From Streptomyces sp. NBC_00239 (lineage in GTDB: Bacteria; Actinomycetota; Actinomycetes; Streptomycetales; Streptomycetaceae), in NCBI RefSeq assembly GCF_036194065.1, contig NZ_CP108095.1:1116001-1180000 (forward strand): a DNA stretch of 64,000 nt, read 5' to 3'. The translations under genes were made by a program, and so were the position numbers. Within the stretch, counting starts at the first letter, position 1. Every line of letters begins with the position of its first letter. Shown one piece after another: positions 8,014 to 15,718 of the stretch. Below the pieces are notes generated by a model. The model did not search any database. It saw only the letters and a list, made by a program, of their open reading frames with translations, and had not been told where the DNA came from.

Positions 8014-10374
8014 ATGAACGATCACGCTGATCAGCAGCTTCCCGCCGTTTCCAGCGGGTCCGCGGGATACCCGCAGGGCATGCTGGCCCGGGCCTTGCTC
8101 ACCTCGCTCACCCACGGCGACGCCGTCACCCGGCGCCGGGCCGCGGACCGCGTCGACCGCTGGCGCGCCGTGCTCGCCGGGATGGCCGACGGCCGCATCT
8201 CCGTCGGCTCCCGCACCCCGGTGGCCGACCTGCCCGCCTGGGTGACCCCCGAGGTCGTGCGGGGCGGGTTCGCCACCTCCGCCGCGAGCGCCGAGGGCCC
8301 GCTGCTGCCGTACGAGCAGGAGGCCGCCCGCCTCGCCGGGGTGCCCGCCGAACGCCGCGCGCTCTTCGCCTACTTCCTGACCGAGCCCGGCCTGCGCCGG
8401 CTCTACGAGCTGCTGGACGGCGGGCGCTACGAGGTCGCGCTGCCCGAGGAGGCGGCGCTGCTGACGGTGGCGTGGCTGGTGCGGGCCGGCGACACGGCCG
8501 GAGCCGTCCGACTCGTCGACGTACTGGAGCCGTTCGCCGGACGGCTGCGCTTCACCCCCCGGCCCGCCGCCCTGCCCGCGCCGTCCGCGGCGGCCGTGCA
8601 CCGGCGCACGGTCGGCGAAGCGGCCGCGTCCCTGGCCCACCGCCGCCCCAACGCCGCGATCGAGACGCAGCGCGAGGCACTCGCCGTCTGGCAGCCGTTC
8701 GGCGACGAACTCCTCGCGCACTGGCTGGAGACCGCCGTGGACGGCCGGGTGGGCGACACCGCCCCCGACCGCGCCTGGCACGCGCGCGGCGGTGTCCTGC
8801 TGGACCGGTACCGGGAGCTCGCCGCCGCCCATCCGCACTGCTCCAAGCACCGCAGCCCGAAGGAGAACCTGGGCATCCTGCGCGGCGCCCTGGAGGAGGC
8901 CGTCGCCGGGCGGGCGCTGGACCCGCGCCGGCTCGGGCTGCTGCGGCACGCGGTGGAGTCGATGGTGCGCCGGCGCGGCCTGCCGGGCTCCGTCCGGCAC
9001 ACGGACCTGCGCGGCCGGCAGGCGGCGCAGGCGCGCCGGCCCTCCCACCACGCGCTGGCCCAGCTGGTGCTGCGCCGGCTGTCCGGGCTGGAGCAGACGA
9101 CGGGCACGGCCGATGTCGCGCCGCTGGTCGCGGACGTGACGGCGGACGAGGCACGGCGGACCGGACTGCCCGCGGGGGCACCGGTCCCGGCCGCGGTCCG
9201 GCAGGTCGTGGCGGGCGCGCTCAGCGCCCCGATCGGCACGCTCGTCGAACGCGGGGTGGTGCCGTCGGCCGAGGTCCTGGCCGAGCTGGTGCCGCAGCTG
9301 GTCGCCGCGGCGGGCGCCGACGCCTACCGGGACGCGGCGCTGCGCACGCTGGCCGCCGCGAACTACCGTGCCTTCCGCAACCGCCGCTCGCTGCTGCTGC
9401 TCCGACTCGCGGGCCAGGTACGGATCGAGGAGCTGCCGTGGGTGCGGGCGGTGTCCGGGTACCGCGCCGACGAGGAGGGCCGGGGCCCGGCGCTCACCGC
9501 GCTGCGCGAGCTCGGCGAACTCGCCGTCCAGGCGTTTCCGGGCACCCTGCTGCCCAATCCGCTGGTGCGGGAACTCGGCGTGCTGGCGCGGCAGGCCGAG
9601 ACCGGAGCGCCGTTCGTCGATGAGCTGGCGGCGGACATCTTCGAGGGCGCGTTCACCTCGAAGTTCCTCTCGGCGGCGCTGGTCGCCGCGGACCTGCTCG
9701 ACGGCACGCTGTACGAGCGGTACTACGGCATCGACTACCCGGCGCTGCGCGCACTGGCGGCCGCCGAGGCGGGCGAGGGCAGCGGGCGGGACGGTTCCCC
9801 GGCGCGCCCGCCCCGTACGGCCACCTCGCCCGGTTTCGCGCAGCTGTGCGCGCGGCGGGCCGCCGAGGCCGCCGCGGACCACGATGCGGGAGCAAGCGCG
9901 GGCGGACACCCGCAGGGGTCCGGCGGGTGGTCGGTGGCGGGCAACGGCATGGTCGTCGAGCAGGCCCAGATCCTCACCACGCACAACCTGGCCACCCTGG
10001 TCGGCCGGGTCGGCATCCGGCCGGAGCCGGGCTGGGACGACCTCGCGCTGCGCTGCTTCGCCACGGTGTGCCGGCTGACGGTCCGGGTGCACGCGAACCC
10101 GCGGCCGCTGTCCACGATCAAGGACGCGGCGTACGCGTGGCGGCAGATGGTCTTCCACCTCTCGCTGTGCGATCCCGCGGCGCAGGCCCGGGTGATCGAC
10201 GCCCTGCCGGCGGAGGCGGCCCGCCATCCCGGCCATGTCAGGGCCCGGCTCGCGCCGGCCCTGGCCGGGCTGCGGCAGGCCGCGGCCGGCGGTACGGCGG
10301 ACGCGGGCGACGGCCGGCGCTTCCTCGGCTGGACCACCCGGCCGCACTGGCTCCGCCCGGATCCGCGGGCCTGA
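8014..10374 (+). CDS. Large protein of unknown function downstream of a tRNA-like leader
   Basis: A 786-residue protein I do not recognise. It looks almost entirely alpha-helical, with repeated Leu/Ala-rich helices and Arg-rich stretches (for example residues around RNRRSLLLLRLAGQ and HRRPNAAIETQREAL), reminiscent of helical-repeat (HEAT/ARM-like) scaffolds. No signal peptide, membrane helix or catalytic motif is evident. A low-complexity Gly/Ser/Pro insert lies near residues 585-635. The ATG at 8014 is 3 nt after the tRNA-like fold and has no free ribosome site: the best purine run lies inside the T arm. ATG 8080 is an alternative start. Upstream in-frame ATGs at 7672 and beyond would read through the divergent neighbour's start and the promoter and are rejected. 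The arrangement suggests the leader controls translation or that protein and RNA interact; both are inference. Confidence 0.8.
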   Translation: MNDHADQQLPAVSSGSAGYPQGMLARALLTSLTHGDAVTRRRAADRVDRWRAVLAGMADGRISVGSRTPVADLPAWVTPEVVRGGFATSAASAEGPLLPYEQEAARLAGVPAERRALFAYFLTEPGLRRLYELLDGGRYEVALPEEAALLTVAWLVRAGDTAGAVRLVDVLEPFAGRLRFTPRPAALPAPSAAAVHRRTVGEAAASLAHRRPNAAIETQREALAVWQPFGDELLAHWLETAVDGRVGDTAPDRAWHARGGVLLDRYRELAAAHPHCSKHRSPKENLGILRGALEEAVAGRALDPRRLGLLRHAVESMVRRRGLPGSVRHTDLRGRQAAQARRPSHHALAQLVLRRLSGLEQTTGTADVAPLVADVTADEARRTGLPAGAPVPAAVRQVVAGALSAPIGTLVERGVVPSAEVLAELVPQLVAAAGADAYRDAALRTLAAANYRAFRNRRSLLLLRLAGQVRIEELPWVRAVSGYRADEEGRGPALTALRELGELAVQAFPGTLLPNPLVRELGVLARQAETGAPFVDELAADIFEGAFTSKFLSAALVAADLLDGTLYERYYGIDYPALRALAAAEAGEGSGRDGSPARPPRTATSPGFAQLCARRAAEAAADHDAGASAGGHPQGSGGWSVAGNGMVVEQAQILTTHNLATLVGRVGIRPEPGWDDLALRCFATVCRLTVRVHANPRPLSTIKDAAYAWRQMVFHLSLCDPAAQARVIDALPAEAARHPGHVRARLAPALAGLRQAAAGGTADAGDGRRFLGWTTRPHWLRPDPRA

Positions 10375-10395
10375 CGCCGGCCCGTCGCTCCGCGG

Positions 10396-10430
10396 GCGGC
10401 GGGCGAAGCCGGGCCGGGCCTGCCCGCCGC
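10396..10430. terminator. Hairpin between convergent genes
   Basis: GCGGCGGGC (10396-10404) pairs perfectly with GCCCGCCGC (10422-10430) across a 17-nt loop, in the 64-bp gap between convergent stop codons at 10374 and 10439. Confidence 0.55.
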
Positions 10431-10438
10431 GGGGGACT

Positions 10439-11014
10439 TCAGTGGCGGATGGCGTAGTGGGTCAGGCGGGAGCGGGCGCCTTCCTCGGTCAGGCCGAGGG
10501 CGGTGCCGACCCGGGCCCACGGGACCTCGTCCGCCTCGACCGCGTAGGCGGCCTGCCGGGCGACGCGCTTGGCGTGGCGCTCCATGGCCGCCACCGCCTT
10601 CAGCGCGGCCAGCGGCGCGTCGACGGCGAGGCTGTCCAGCTGCCGTTTGACGCTGTCGAGCAGCTCCTGGAAGCCGGCCGGCAACGGGACGGACCGGGCC
10701 TCGACTTCGTCGAGGTGGCGTTCCCACTCGGTCTCGGGCCCGGAGGTGTCGTAGTCCTCCGGGTCGTCGTCGGCGATCAGGGTCCAGTCCAGCGGGTAAC
10801 GGGCCGAGCCGCGCCACCCGCACGCGCAGGCCGCCCGCAGGTCAGTGGCCAGCGGCGCGCCGTGGGTTCCGTCGTACACCCACCAGTCGCTGGTCTTGTG
10901 GAAGTTCGTTCCGCTCCCCTGGTCGAAGTACCGCGGCCCGGGCTCGCTCCCGTCGGCCAGCACGGCCGCCGCCCTGCCGTCGTGCGACGACCCGAATTCC
11001 TCGCTCCGCCACAT
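10439..11014 (-). CDS. Conserved hypothetical protein with CACGWRG motif and C-terminal HTH-like end
   Basis: A 191-residue cytoplasmic protein; the ATG at 11014 is preceded by GAGGAGG on the minus strand, which decides it over an upstream in-frame start at 11086. The N-terminal half holds the motif ACACGWRGSARYPLDW, a pattern seen in Streptomyces proteins of unknown role where the Cys pair may bind metal. The C-terminal 40 residues (VPWARVGTALGLTEEGARSRL) look like a helix-turn-helix of the kind that asks whether a residue stretch contacts DNA. A long amphipathic helix with alternating Lys/Arg/Ala precedes it. Function unknown; a small DNA-binding regulator is possible. Confidence 0.7.
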   Translation of the reverse strand: MWRSEEFGSSHDGRAAAVLADGSEPGPRYFDQGSGTNFHKTSDWWVYDGTHGAPLATDLRAACACGWRGSARYPLDWTLIADDDPEDYDTSGPETEWERHLDEVEARSVPLPAGFQELLDSVKRQLDSLAVDAPLAALKAVAAMERHAKRVARQAAYAVEADEVPWARVGTALGLTEEGARSRLTHYAIRH

Positions 11015-11358
11015 CCCGCCTCCTCGGTCACCCGGCCCGCACGGACACGACGGCCGGCCGCGGGCACCTGCCCGCCATCCGACCATGCCCGAGCGGCGGG
11101 GCCGGCGAACCGCGATCGCACAAACCGGTCAACTCCGCAGCGACGGCGACACGTTCCGGTCGGCGCTCGGGGCGTGCAGCGTGCGGGCGGCCTCAAATCG
11201 CCCCACAGCTATGCCCAAAAGGTGACTGTCCGCGCCATTCACGCCCCCAGATAGTGAGGGCACGACGCGGTGGCGCAGATCGGCACAGCGCATCGGCACA
11301 GCGTCCGGCCCGACGACCGTCGGCAGTGGCCCCCCGCACGACCACAAGGAGAACCCCC
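11015..11358. other. Divergent promoter region, no gene seen
   Basis: Lies between divergent starts at 11014 and 11359. Short frames here lack ribosome sites. It contains a small direct repeat TCGGCACAGCG (11279-11289 and 11294-11304), and AAGGAG near 11346 serves the gene at 11359. Confidence 0.4.
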
Positions 11359-11721
11359 GTGATCCGCACCCGCATTGCCGCCCTCGCCACCATGGCCGTC
11401 ACGGCCCTCGCGATCGCCACCACGCCGGCCGGCGCCGCGCCCGGCGACACGCAGAACGTGTGCGCCAGCACGCTGACGCCGACCGGCTGGGTGGACGTCT
11501 CGTGGTGGAACACCGCGAGCTGCGGCCCCACGTTCTCGCCCAACGCCAAGCAGATGAAGAACCTCATCGGATACCCGGTCGGCACCCAGGTGAACGCCTG
11601 CGCCTCCACCTACCCGCCGGCCGGCTGGACGATCGTCAGCAGCTACTACAACAGCAGCTGCCGCTACTCCGCCGTGCCGAGCCTGAACCCCAACACGTGG
11701 ACGATCAAGCGCACTTCCTGA
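11359..11721 (+). CDS. Small secreted protein with two Cys-paired repeats
   Basis: A 120-residue protein with a GTG start at 11359 after AAGGAG. Residues 1-27 are a Sec signal (cleavage after AGA). The mature 93 residues are an internal duplication: repeat 1 runs from VCASTLTPTGWVDVSWWN to SCG, repeat 2 from ACASTYPPAGWTIVSSYYN to SCR. Each has the pattern C-A-S-T-x(2)-P-x-G-W-x-x-V/I-S-x(2)-W/Y-N-x-S-C, so one disulfide per repeat is likely. I do not recognise the family. The aromatic surface and small stable fold resemble carbohydrate-binding or inhibitor modules, but that is only a guess. A hairpin follows the stop codon. Confidence 0.78.
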   Translation: MIRTRIAALATMAVTALAIATTPAGAAPGDTQNVCASTLTPTGWVDVSWWNTASCGPTFSPNAKQMKNLIGYPVGTQVNACASTYPPAGWTIVSSYYNSSCRYSAVPSLNPNTWTIKRTS

Positions 11722-11729
11722 CGCCCGCC

Positions 11730-11757
11730 GGGCCGGCGCGCGACGCGCCGCCGGCCC
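11730..11757 (+). terminator. Hairpin after small secreted protein gene
   Basis: GGGCCGGCG (11730-11738) pairs with CGCCGGCCC (11749-11757) with a 10-nt loop, 9 nt after the stop codon at 11721. Confidence 0.6.
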
Positions 11758-11777
11758 TCGCGGCTCCGGCTTACCGG

Positions 11778-11851
11778 CTACCGCTACCGCTACCGCTACC
11801 GCTACCGCTACCGGCTACCGGCTACCGGCTACCGGCTACCGGCTACCGGCC
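11778..11851. repeat. Microsatellite: CTACCG x5 then CTACCGG x6 ending at a stop codon
   Basis: Five perfect 6-bp units CTACCG (11778-11807) pass into six units starting CTACCGG (11808 onward). The last unit supplies the CTA that is the TAG stop of the minus-strand gene at 11843. The unit length changes from 6 to 7 bp, suggesting slippage growth followed by expansion of a variant. Confidence 0.9.
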
Positions 11852-13528
11852 GTAGGAGACCATCCGGGCCTCCTCCTTCTTGTCGCTCCCGGAGAGCATG
11901 CTCGGGGTGACCACGATGCGGCCGTCGTGATAGACGACCCGGCCCGCGAACATCGACAACTCCGCCGCCCGGCCCGCCGAGGCGTGCACCAGCAGGCGCT
12001 CGGCCGCGGACCCACCTGGCTTGATCCGTACCGTCGCCCCCGGCTCGCCGCCGCTGGGCGGCGTGTACGCGATCACGGCGGCGCCGTCCGTCCGCAGCGG
12101 CACCAGGTTGCGCCGCGGGCCCCCCTTCGCTCCCCAGGCGAACTTCCCGGTCGCGAGGTTGAAGGCCGCCAGCTTGTTCTCACTGCCGATGTAGAGGAAC
12201 CTGCCGTCGGTGACCGAGCCCTGACAGTTCTGGACGCCCTCGCCGGCGTCGCCCCGGTCGTTGCACGGCTGGAGTTTGTACGTGCGGATGTCGGGCGACG
12301 GGCGCGGCTTGCCGTCGTTGCGGAGCGCCACGTAGGTCCAGTCGTCGTGCTCCGAGCGGTTCTGCACGAGCAGCACGACCGGGTCCGCGGCCAGCACCTT
12401 GTAGATCGCCCAGTCCTGCTTCCTGTGGGCGTAACGCCACTTCATCCGGCCTGACTCGGGGTCGAGTTCCCTGACCTGGTTGTAGGGGTGGGAACCGCCC
12501 AGCGCACACGTGTCCACGACCAGGAGCCTGCGTCCTCCGGCCACGTCGGTGGGATAGCAGCCGCCCATGCGTTCGGCCGGGATCGTGAACAACTCCTTGC
12601 CGTCGCCGACGCGGTACGCCACGGCGGAGAGGTTCCGGGCGACCGCGACCGTGTCGCCCGTGATGGCCAGGTGCACGATCGTGGTGTCGTCCATGCTGCC
12701 CTTGCGCACCAGTTGCCTGTGCCAGCCCTTGGCTCCGGTCCGCAGGTCGACCATCAGCAGGTTGTTGCACTTGCTGCCGTACGACTCGCCCTCGCCGCTC
12801 TGGTAGGCGATGACGACTTTGCCGTCCGGGGTCGGGTTGACCGGCGTGTCGCACACCGGGTGCGGCAGCGGCAGGGTCCACGCCTTCGTGCCGCCGGCCA
12901 GCCGGTAGGCGGTCACCTCCTTGTACCCGGCCTGCACGACGGTGTCGCCCACGATCCAGAGGTCGTTGAGGAGGGTGGGCTTGGCCGGCAGGTCCATGTC
13001 GTTCACGAACATCCAGCCGGCCGCCTCGCCCGGCTTGCGGCCGGCACCGAGATCGACCGGCTCTCCGCTGCCGCGCCCGGCTCCCGAACCGCCCTTGCCG
13101 TCGGGGGAACCCTGCGGCGACGGGCCGGACTGCGCGGGGCCGGGGGTGCGGCTCGGGCGCTGGGCGACCGGTTTGGCCGGTTTGGCCGGTTTGCCGGAGT
13201 ATCCCGCGTCCCACACCGCGTACCCGCCCGCGGCCACCAGTAACAGCGCGAGCGCGGCCGCCCCGGTCACCGCCACCGGCCGCCGCCACCACGGCCGGCG
13301 CGGCGGTGGCGGCGGTGGCGGGCCGGGCCGGACGGCCGGCGCCGGCCCCGGAAACCCCGGCGGCTGCGCGGGCGGGCCGGGCTGCGCGGGCGGGGCGGAC
13401 GGGGCGGCCTGGGCGTACGGGTTCCAGGGCACCGAGCCCGGCGCGCGCGGTGCGTCGTACCAGGGCTGCGCGGGCCGGGACGGCTGCGAGGGCGGTGGCG
13501 GCCGGTGCGGGTCGGGCGGTTGCGTCAT
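11843..13528 (-). CDS. Membrane-anchored PQQ-like beta-propeller protein
   Basis: A 561-residue protein. The ATG at 13528 follows a GGGGGA purine run; an in-frame upstream start at 13654 lacks support. Residues 1-75 are Pro/Gln-rich and cytoplasmic, then a single transmembrane helix (VAVTGAAALALLLVAAGGYAVW), a Pro/Ser/Gly linker, and a C-terminal domain of repeated beta-strand units with motifs such as VVAYRLAGGTKAWTLPLPHP, VDLRTGAKGWHRQL and AFNLATGKFAWGAKG, the PQQ_2/outer-membrane-assembly (BamB-like) propeller pattern. Streptomyces have many such proteins, often near kinases; they are thought to be extracellular sensors or scaffolds. The stop codon lies inside a tandem repeat array, so repeat slippage could change the last residues. 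Confidence 0.85.
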   Translation of the reverse strand: MTQPPDPHRPPPPSQPSRPAQPWYDAPRAPGSVPWNPYAQAAPSAPPAQPGPPAQPPGFPGPAPAVRPGPPPPPPPRRPWWRRPVAVTGAAALALLLVAAGGYAVWDAGYSGKPAKPAKPVAQRPSRTPGPAQSGPSPQGSPDGKGGSGAGRGSGEPVDLGAGRKPGEAAGWMFVNDMDLPAKPTLLNDLWIVGDTVVQAGYKEVTAYRLAGGTKAWTLPLPHPVCDTPVNPTPDGKVVIAYQSGEGESYGSKCNNLLMVDLRTGAKGWHRQLVRKGSMDDTTIVHLAITGDTVAVARNLSAVAYRVGDGKELFTIPAERMGGCYPTDVAGGRRLLVVDTCALGGSHPYNQVRELDPESGRMKWRYAHRKQDWAIYKVLAADPVVLLVQNRSEHDDWTYVALRNDGKPRPSPDIRTYKLQPCNDRGDAGEGVQNCQGSVTDGRFLYIGSENKLAAFNLATGKFAWGAKGGPRRNLVPLRTDGAAVIAYTPPSGGEPGATVRIKPGGSAAERLLVHASAGRAAELSMFAGRVVYHDGRIVVTPSMLSGSDKKEEARMVSYGR

Positions 13529-13776
13529 CGGAGTCCCCCTGAGTGCTCTTGCTCGCCTCTTGGACGTCGAAGCGTCCGCAAGAGTGTTCCAGGCGGGGCG
13601 GGCGCCGGAGGGCCAGTCCGCAGAGCCGTCCGATAGCCGACGCACTTGATCCACATCCGCAACCCGCCGCGCCTCGGCATCCCGCCCGGACCGGCTTCAC
13701 AGAACGGCTGAAAGTGCACACTTCCGATTGCCGGCTTCCGCCCGCCCGGGCCGAGCCCGACTGCCAGCATGCAGGC

Positions 13777-14217
13777 ATGACCACACGAACCGCTGCCGCC
13801 GCCCTCGCCCTCGCCGCGGCGCTCGCCTGCATCACGGGATGCTCTTCCGGTACGTCTTCCGAGGACCCGAAGCCATCCGTCAGCGCCCCGCCGAACGGCG
13901 CGACCACGGGTGGTACGGGCGGCACGAACGGCGGCCAGGGCACCGGCGGCCAGAGCTCCGGCGGCAGCCTGCCCGACATGGCCTCGGGGAGCGACCGGGC
14001 CAACTACCTGGCCGCACTCAGGGTCATCGACCCGTCACTCGCCGCCGACGAGGAGAAGGCGCTGGACCGGGGCAGGAACCAGTGCGCGTCACTGTCGGGC
14101 GACGACCCCGACGGCGCGGCGCAGCAGCGGTTCGGCACCGGCTCCCACGAGGTCACACGGGCCGAGGCGATCGCGATCAACGGCGCCGTGCGCACCTTCA
14201 TCTGCCCCCGGGCCTGA
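13777..14217 (+). CDS. Small secreted lipoprotein, DUF732-like
   Basis: A 146-residue protein. The signal ends in the lipobox ITGC (Cys at about residue 22), so the mature protein is lipid-anchored. A Gly/Ser/Thr linker of about 45 residues leads to a helical C-terminal domain with two Cys residues (RNQCASLSG and RTFICPRA) that could form a disulfide, with spacing like DUF732 proteins of actinobacteria. Function unknown. The ATG at 13777 is closely preceded by GCAGG. Divergent from the beta-propeller gene. Confidence 0.75.
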   Translation: MTTRTAAAALALAAALACITGCSSGTSSEDPKPSVSAPPNGATTGGTGGTNGGQGTGGQSSGGSLPDMASGSDRANYLAALRVIDPSLAADEEKALDRGRNQCASLSGDDPDGAAQQRFGTGSHEVTRAEAIAINGAVRTFICPRA

Positions 14218-14244
14218 GGCGCGAGCCGGTCCCTGCGTCGCCGG

Positions 14245-14628
14245 TCACATGCCCTCGATCACGGACAGCACGTTGCCCGCCGGGTCCTTGAACCAGGCGA
14301 TGGCCATCTCCGGACCGTCCCCGGTGTCACGGACGATGCCCTTCTCGTCGTGCTCGAAGCCCTCATAGCGCTCCAGGGACACTCCGCTCGCCACGAGGGC
14401 GTCGACGGATTCCCCGATGTCGCCCACGGGGAAGTTCAGGACGGTGAAGCTCGCGGGCTCGTGGTTGTCCTTGGGGTAGATCAGGACCTGCCCGCCCCCG
14501 TCGAGGTGCAGGAACAGCATGCCGTTCTCCTCGGAAACCTTCAGTCCGAGGGTTTTCCCGTAGAACTCCTTCGCGCGTTCGACACTGTCGACCGAGAACC
14601 CGCTGAACGCCTTGCTACCTGCCAACAT
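14245..14628 (-). CDS. VOC (glyoxalase/bleomycin-resistance fold) family protein
   Basis: A 127-residue protein. The ATG at 14628 follows GGAAGG on the minus strand; the longer frame to 14685 has no ribosome site. Sequence features of a single vicinal-oxygen-chelate module pair are present: an N-terminal strand plus [32 protein letters not shown], and the C-terminal [14 protein letters not shown] ending with the metal-ligand Glu. VOC proteins act as dioxygenases, isomerases or antibiotic-binding resistance proteins, usually as dimers. No neighbour suggests the substrate. Confidence 0.85.
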   Translation of the reverse strand: MLAGSKAFSGFSVDSVERAKEFYGKTLGLKVSEENGMLFLHLDGGGQVLIYPKDNHEPASFTVLNFPVGDIGESVDALVASGVSLERYEGFEHDEKGIVRDTGDGPEMAIAWFKDPAGNVLSVIEGM

Positions 14629-14962
14629 GACGGTCTTCCTTCCCTGACCCCCGATGTCCGGCCGACCGCGCGCGGCGGCCCACACCTTCCATCCTCCCTC
14701 CGTCCCCGGCGGCTCGCCCCGGCAGCGGATCCTCAGCCCCGCGCGCTTACCGGACGTCGTACGGGAGTCGCAGCAGGCGTCCGCGCCATGTGCCGGGCGA
14801 CCGCGAGCCAGTCCCCCCGCTCCTGTGCGCCCTCCCCGTCACCGCCGGCTTCCCGGTCGCGGCGGCGGTGGTGGCGGCCGGGTACGGGGTGAACGCGTCG
14901 ACGAGGGCCGCTCGTTCGCGCACCGTCCCGCCGCGGACCGCCGCGAAGGGGCGGCCGGGCGG

Positions 14963-15217
14963 TCACCAGCCGAAGCGGCGGTCGACCTCCCGCTCGAACT
15001 CCTCGAAGGTCAGCACGTCGTCGCCGTCCGCGTTGGCGGCGTCGAAGAGCGCGGAGGAGGAGTCGCCGTCACCCAGGCCCCAGAACGGCAGGTCCCCCTG
15101 TGCGGCCAGGGTCGGGCCCTTGCTGCGCAGGGCGCTGATCACCTCGACGCGGGTGAGGGCGCCGTCGTGGTTGAGGTCGAGCGCGTCGAACAGCTTGCGG
15201 GCCTTCTCACTCATCAC
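14963..15217 (-). CDS. Small EF-hand calcium-binding protein
   Basis: An 84-residue protein with two EF-hand loops and no signal peptide. Loop 1 (residues 14-25, DLNHDGALTRVE) is canonical, with acidic/amide ligands at positions 1, 3 and 5, Gly at 6 and Glu at 12. Loop 2 (residues 62-73) has Asn62 at position 1, Asp64 and Asp66, Asp instead of Gly at position 6, and Glu73 at 12, so it may bind more weakly. Between the loops sits FWGLGDGDSSS, a stretch shared with actinobacterial calmodulin-like proteins. ATG 15217 or 15214 may serve as start. Likely a cytoplasmic calcium sensor or buffer. Confidence 0.88.
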   Translation of the reverse strand: MMSEKARKLFDALDLNHDGALTRVEVISALRSKGPTLAAQGDLPFWGLGDGDSSSALFDAANADGDDVLTFEEFEREVDRRFGW

Positions 15218-15399
15218 ATGGTCCTTTCGGGTGGCGGCCTCCGGGAGCCGCCGACGGCTGCGAGGGCTCCGCAGGGAACGGGCCGTCGGCGCGGGCCATC
15301 ACGGCGCCGCGGAGTCGGCGCACCGCGCCGCGCCCGACGCAGGGGCCAGCCTACGGGGCGCCCCCACCGCACCCCCAGGCCCCTCCCACCCCCCACACC

Positions 15400-15459
15400 C
15401 CACCCTCGCCGGCGCTGCGTGCGGCACGTCCACCCTCGCCGGTGCTGCGTGCGGCATTC
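15400..15459. repeat. Two 30-bp tandem copies leading into a palindromic element
   Basis: CACCCTCGCCGG(C/T)GCTGCGT occurs at 15401 and 15431, a 30-bp period with one or two differences, directly abutting the palindromic element at 15460. The surrounding 15218-15399 is GC-rich without a gene. Confidence 0.7.
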
Positions 15460-15576
15460 CCCAGCCTCGCCGGCGTTTGAGGCGCGGGGTTTGGGGCGGA
15501 GCCCCAACGCACAACCCGGCTCCGCCGGGCACCGGGCTCCGCCCGGACCCGCGCCTCAAACGCCGGCGAGGCTGGG
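15460..15576. repeat. 117-bp palindromic intergenic element, copy 1
   Basis: Arms 15460-15488 and 15548-15576 are a perfect 29-bp inverted repeat, with the core CGCCGGCGTTTGAGGCGCGG. The interior holds a second pairing GGGGCGGAGCCCC against GGGCTCCGCCC. It lies downstream of the aidB-like gene (stop 15719). Two more full copies are at 19940 and 40049, and a fragment at 39980. Such elements are common in Streptomyces intergenic DNA and likely act as terminators or REP-like sequences; no coding capacity is seen. Confidence 0.9.
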
Positions 15577-15718
15577 AGTTGCCGCCGAGGCTCGGAGATG
15601 CCCCTCGGGCACCGCCGAGGCCGGCTTTGCCCCGGGCATCAGCGAAGCCAAAGGGGCGCCACGGTCAGCCGGCAAGGCTGGGAGCGCGGGGTCAGCCGGC
15701 GGGGCCTGGGGCGCGGGG

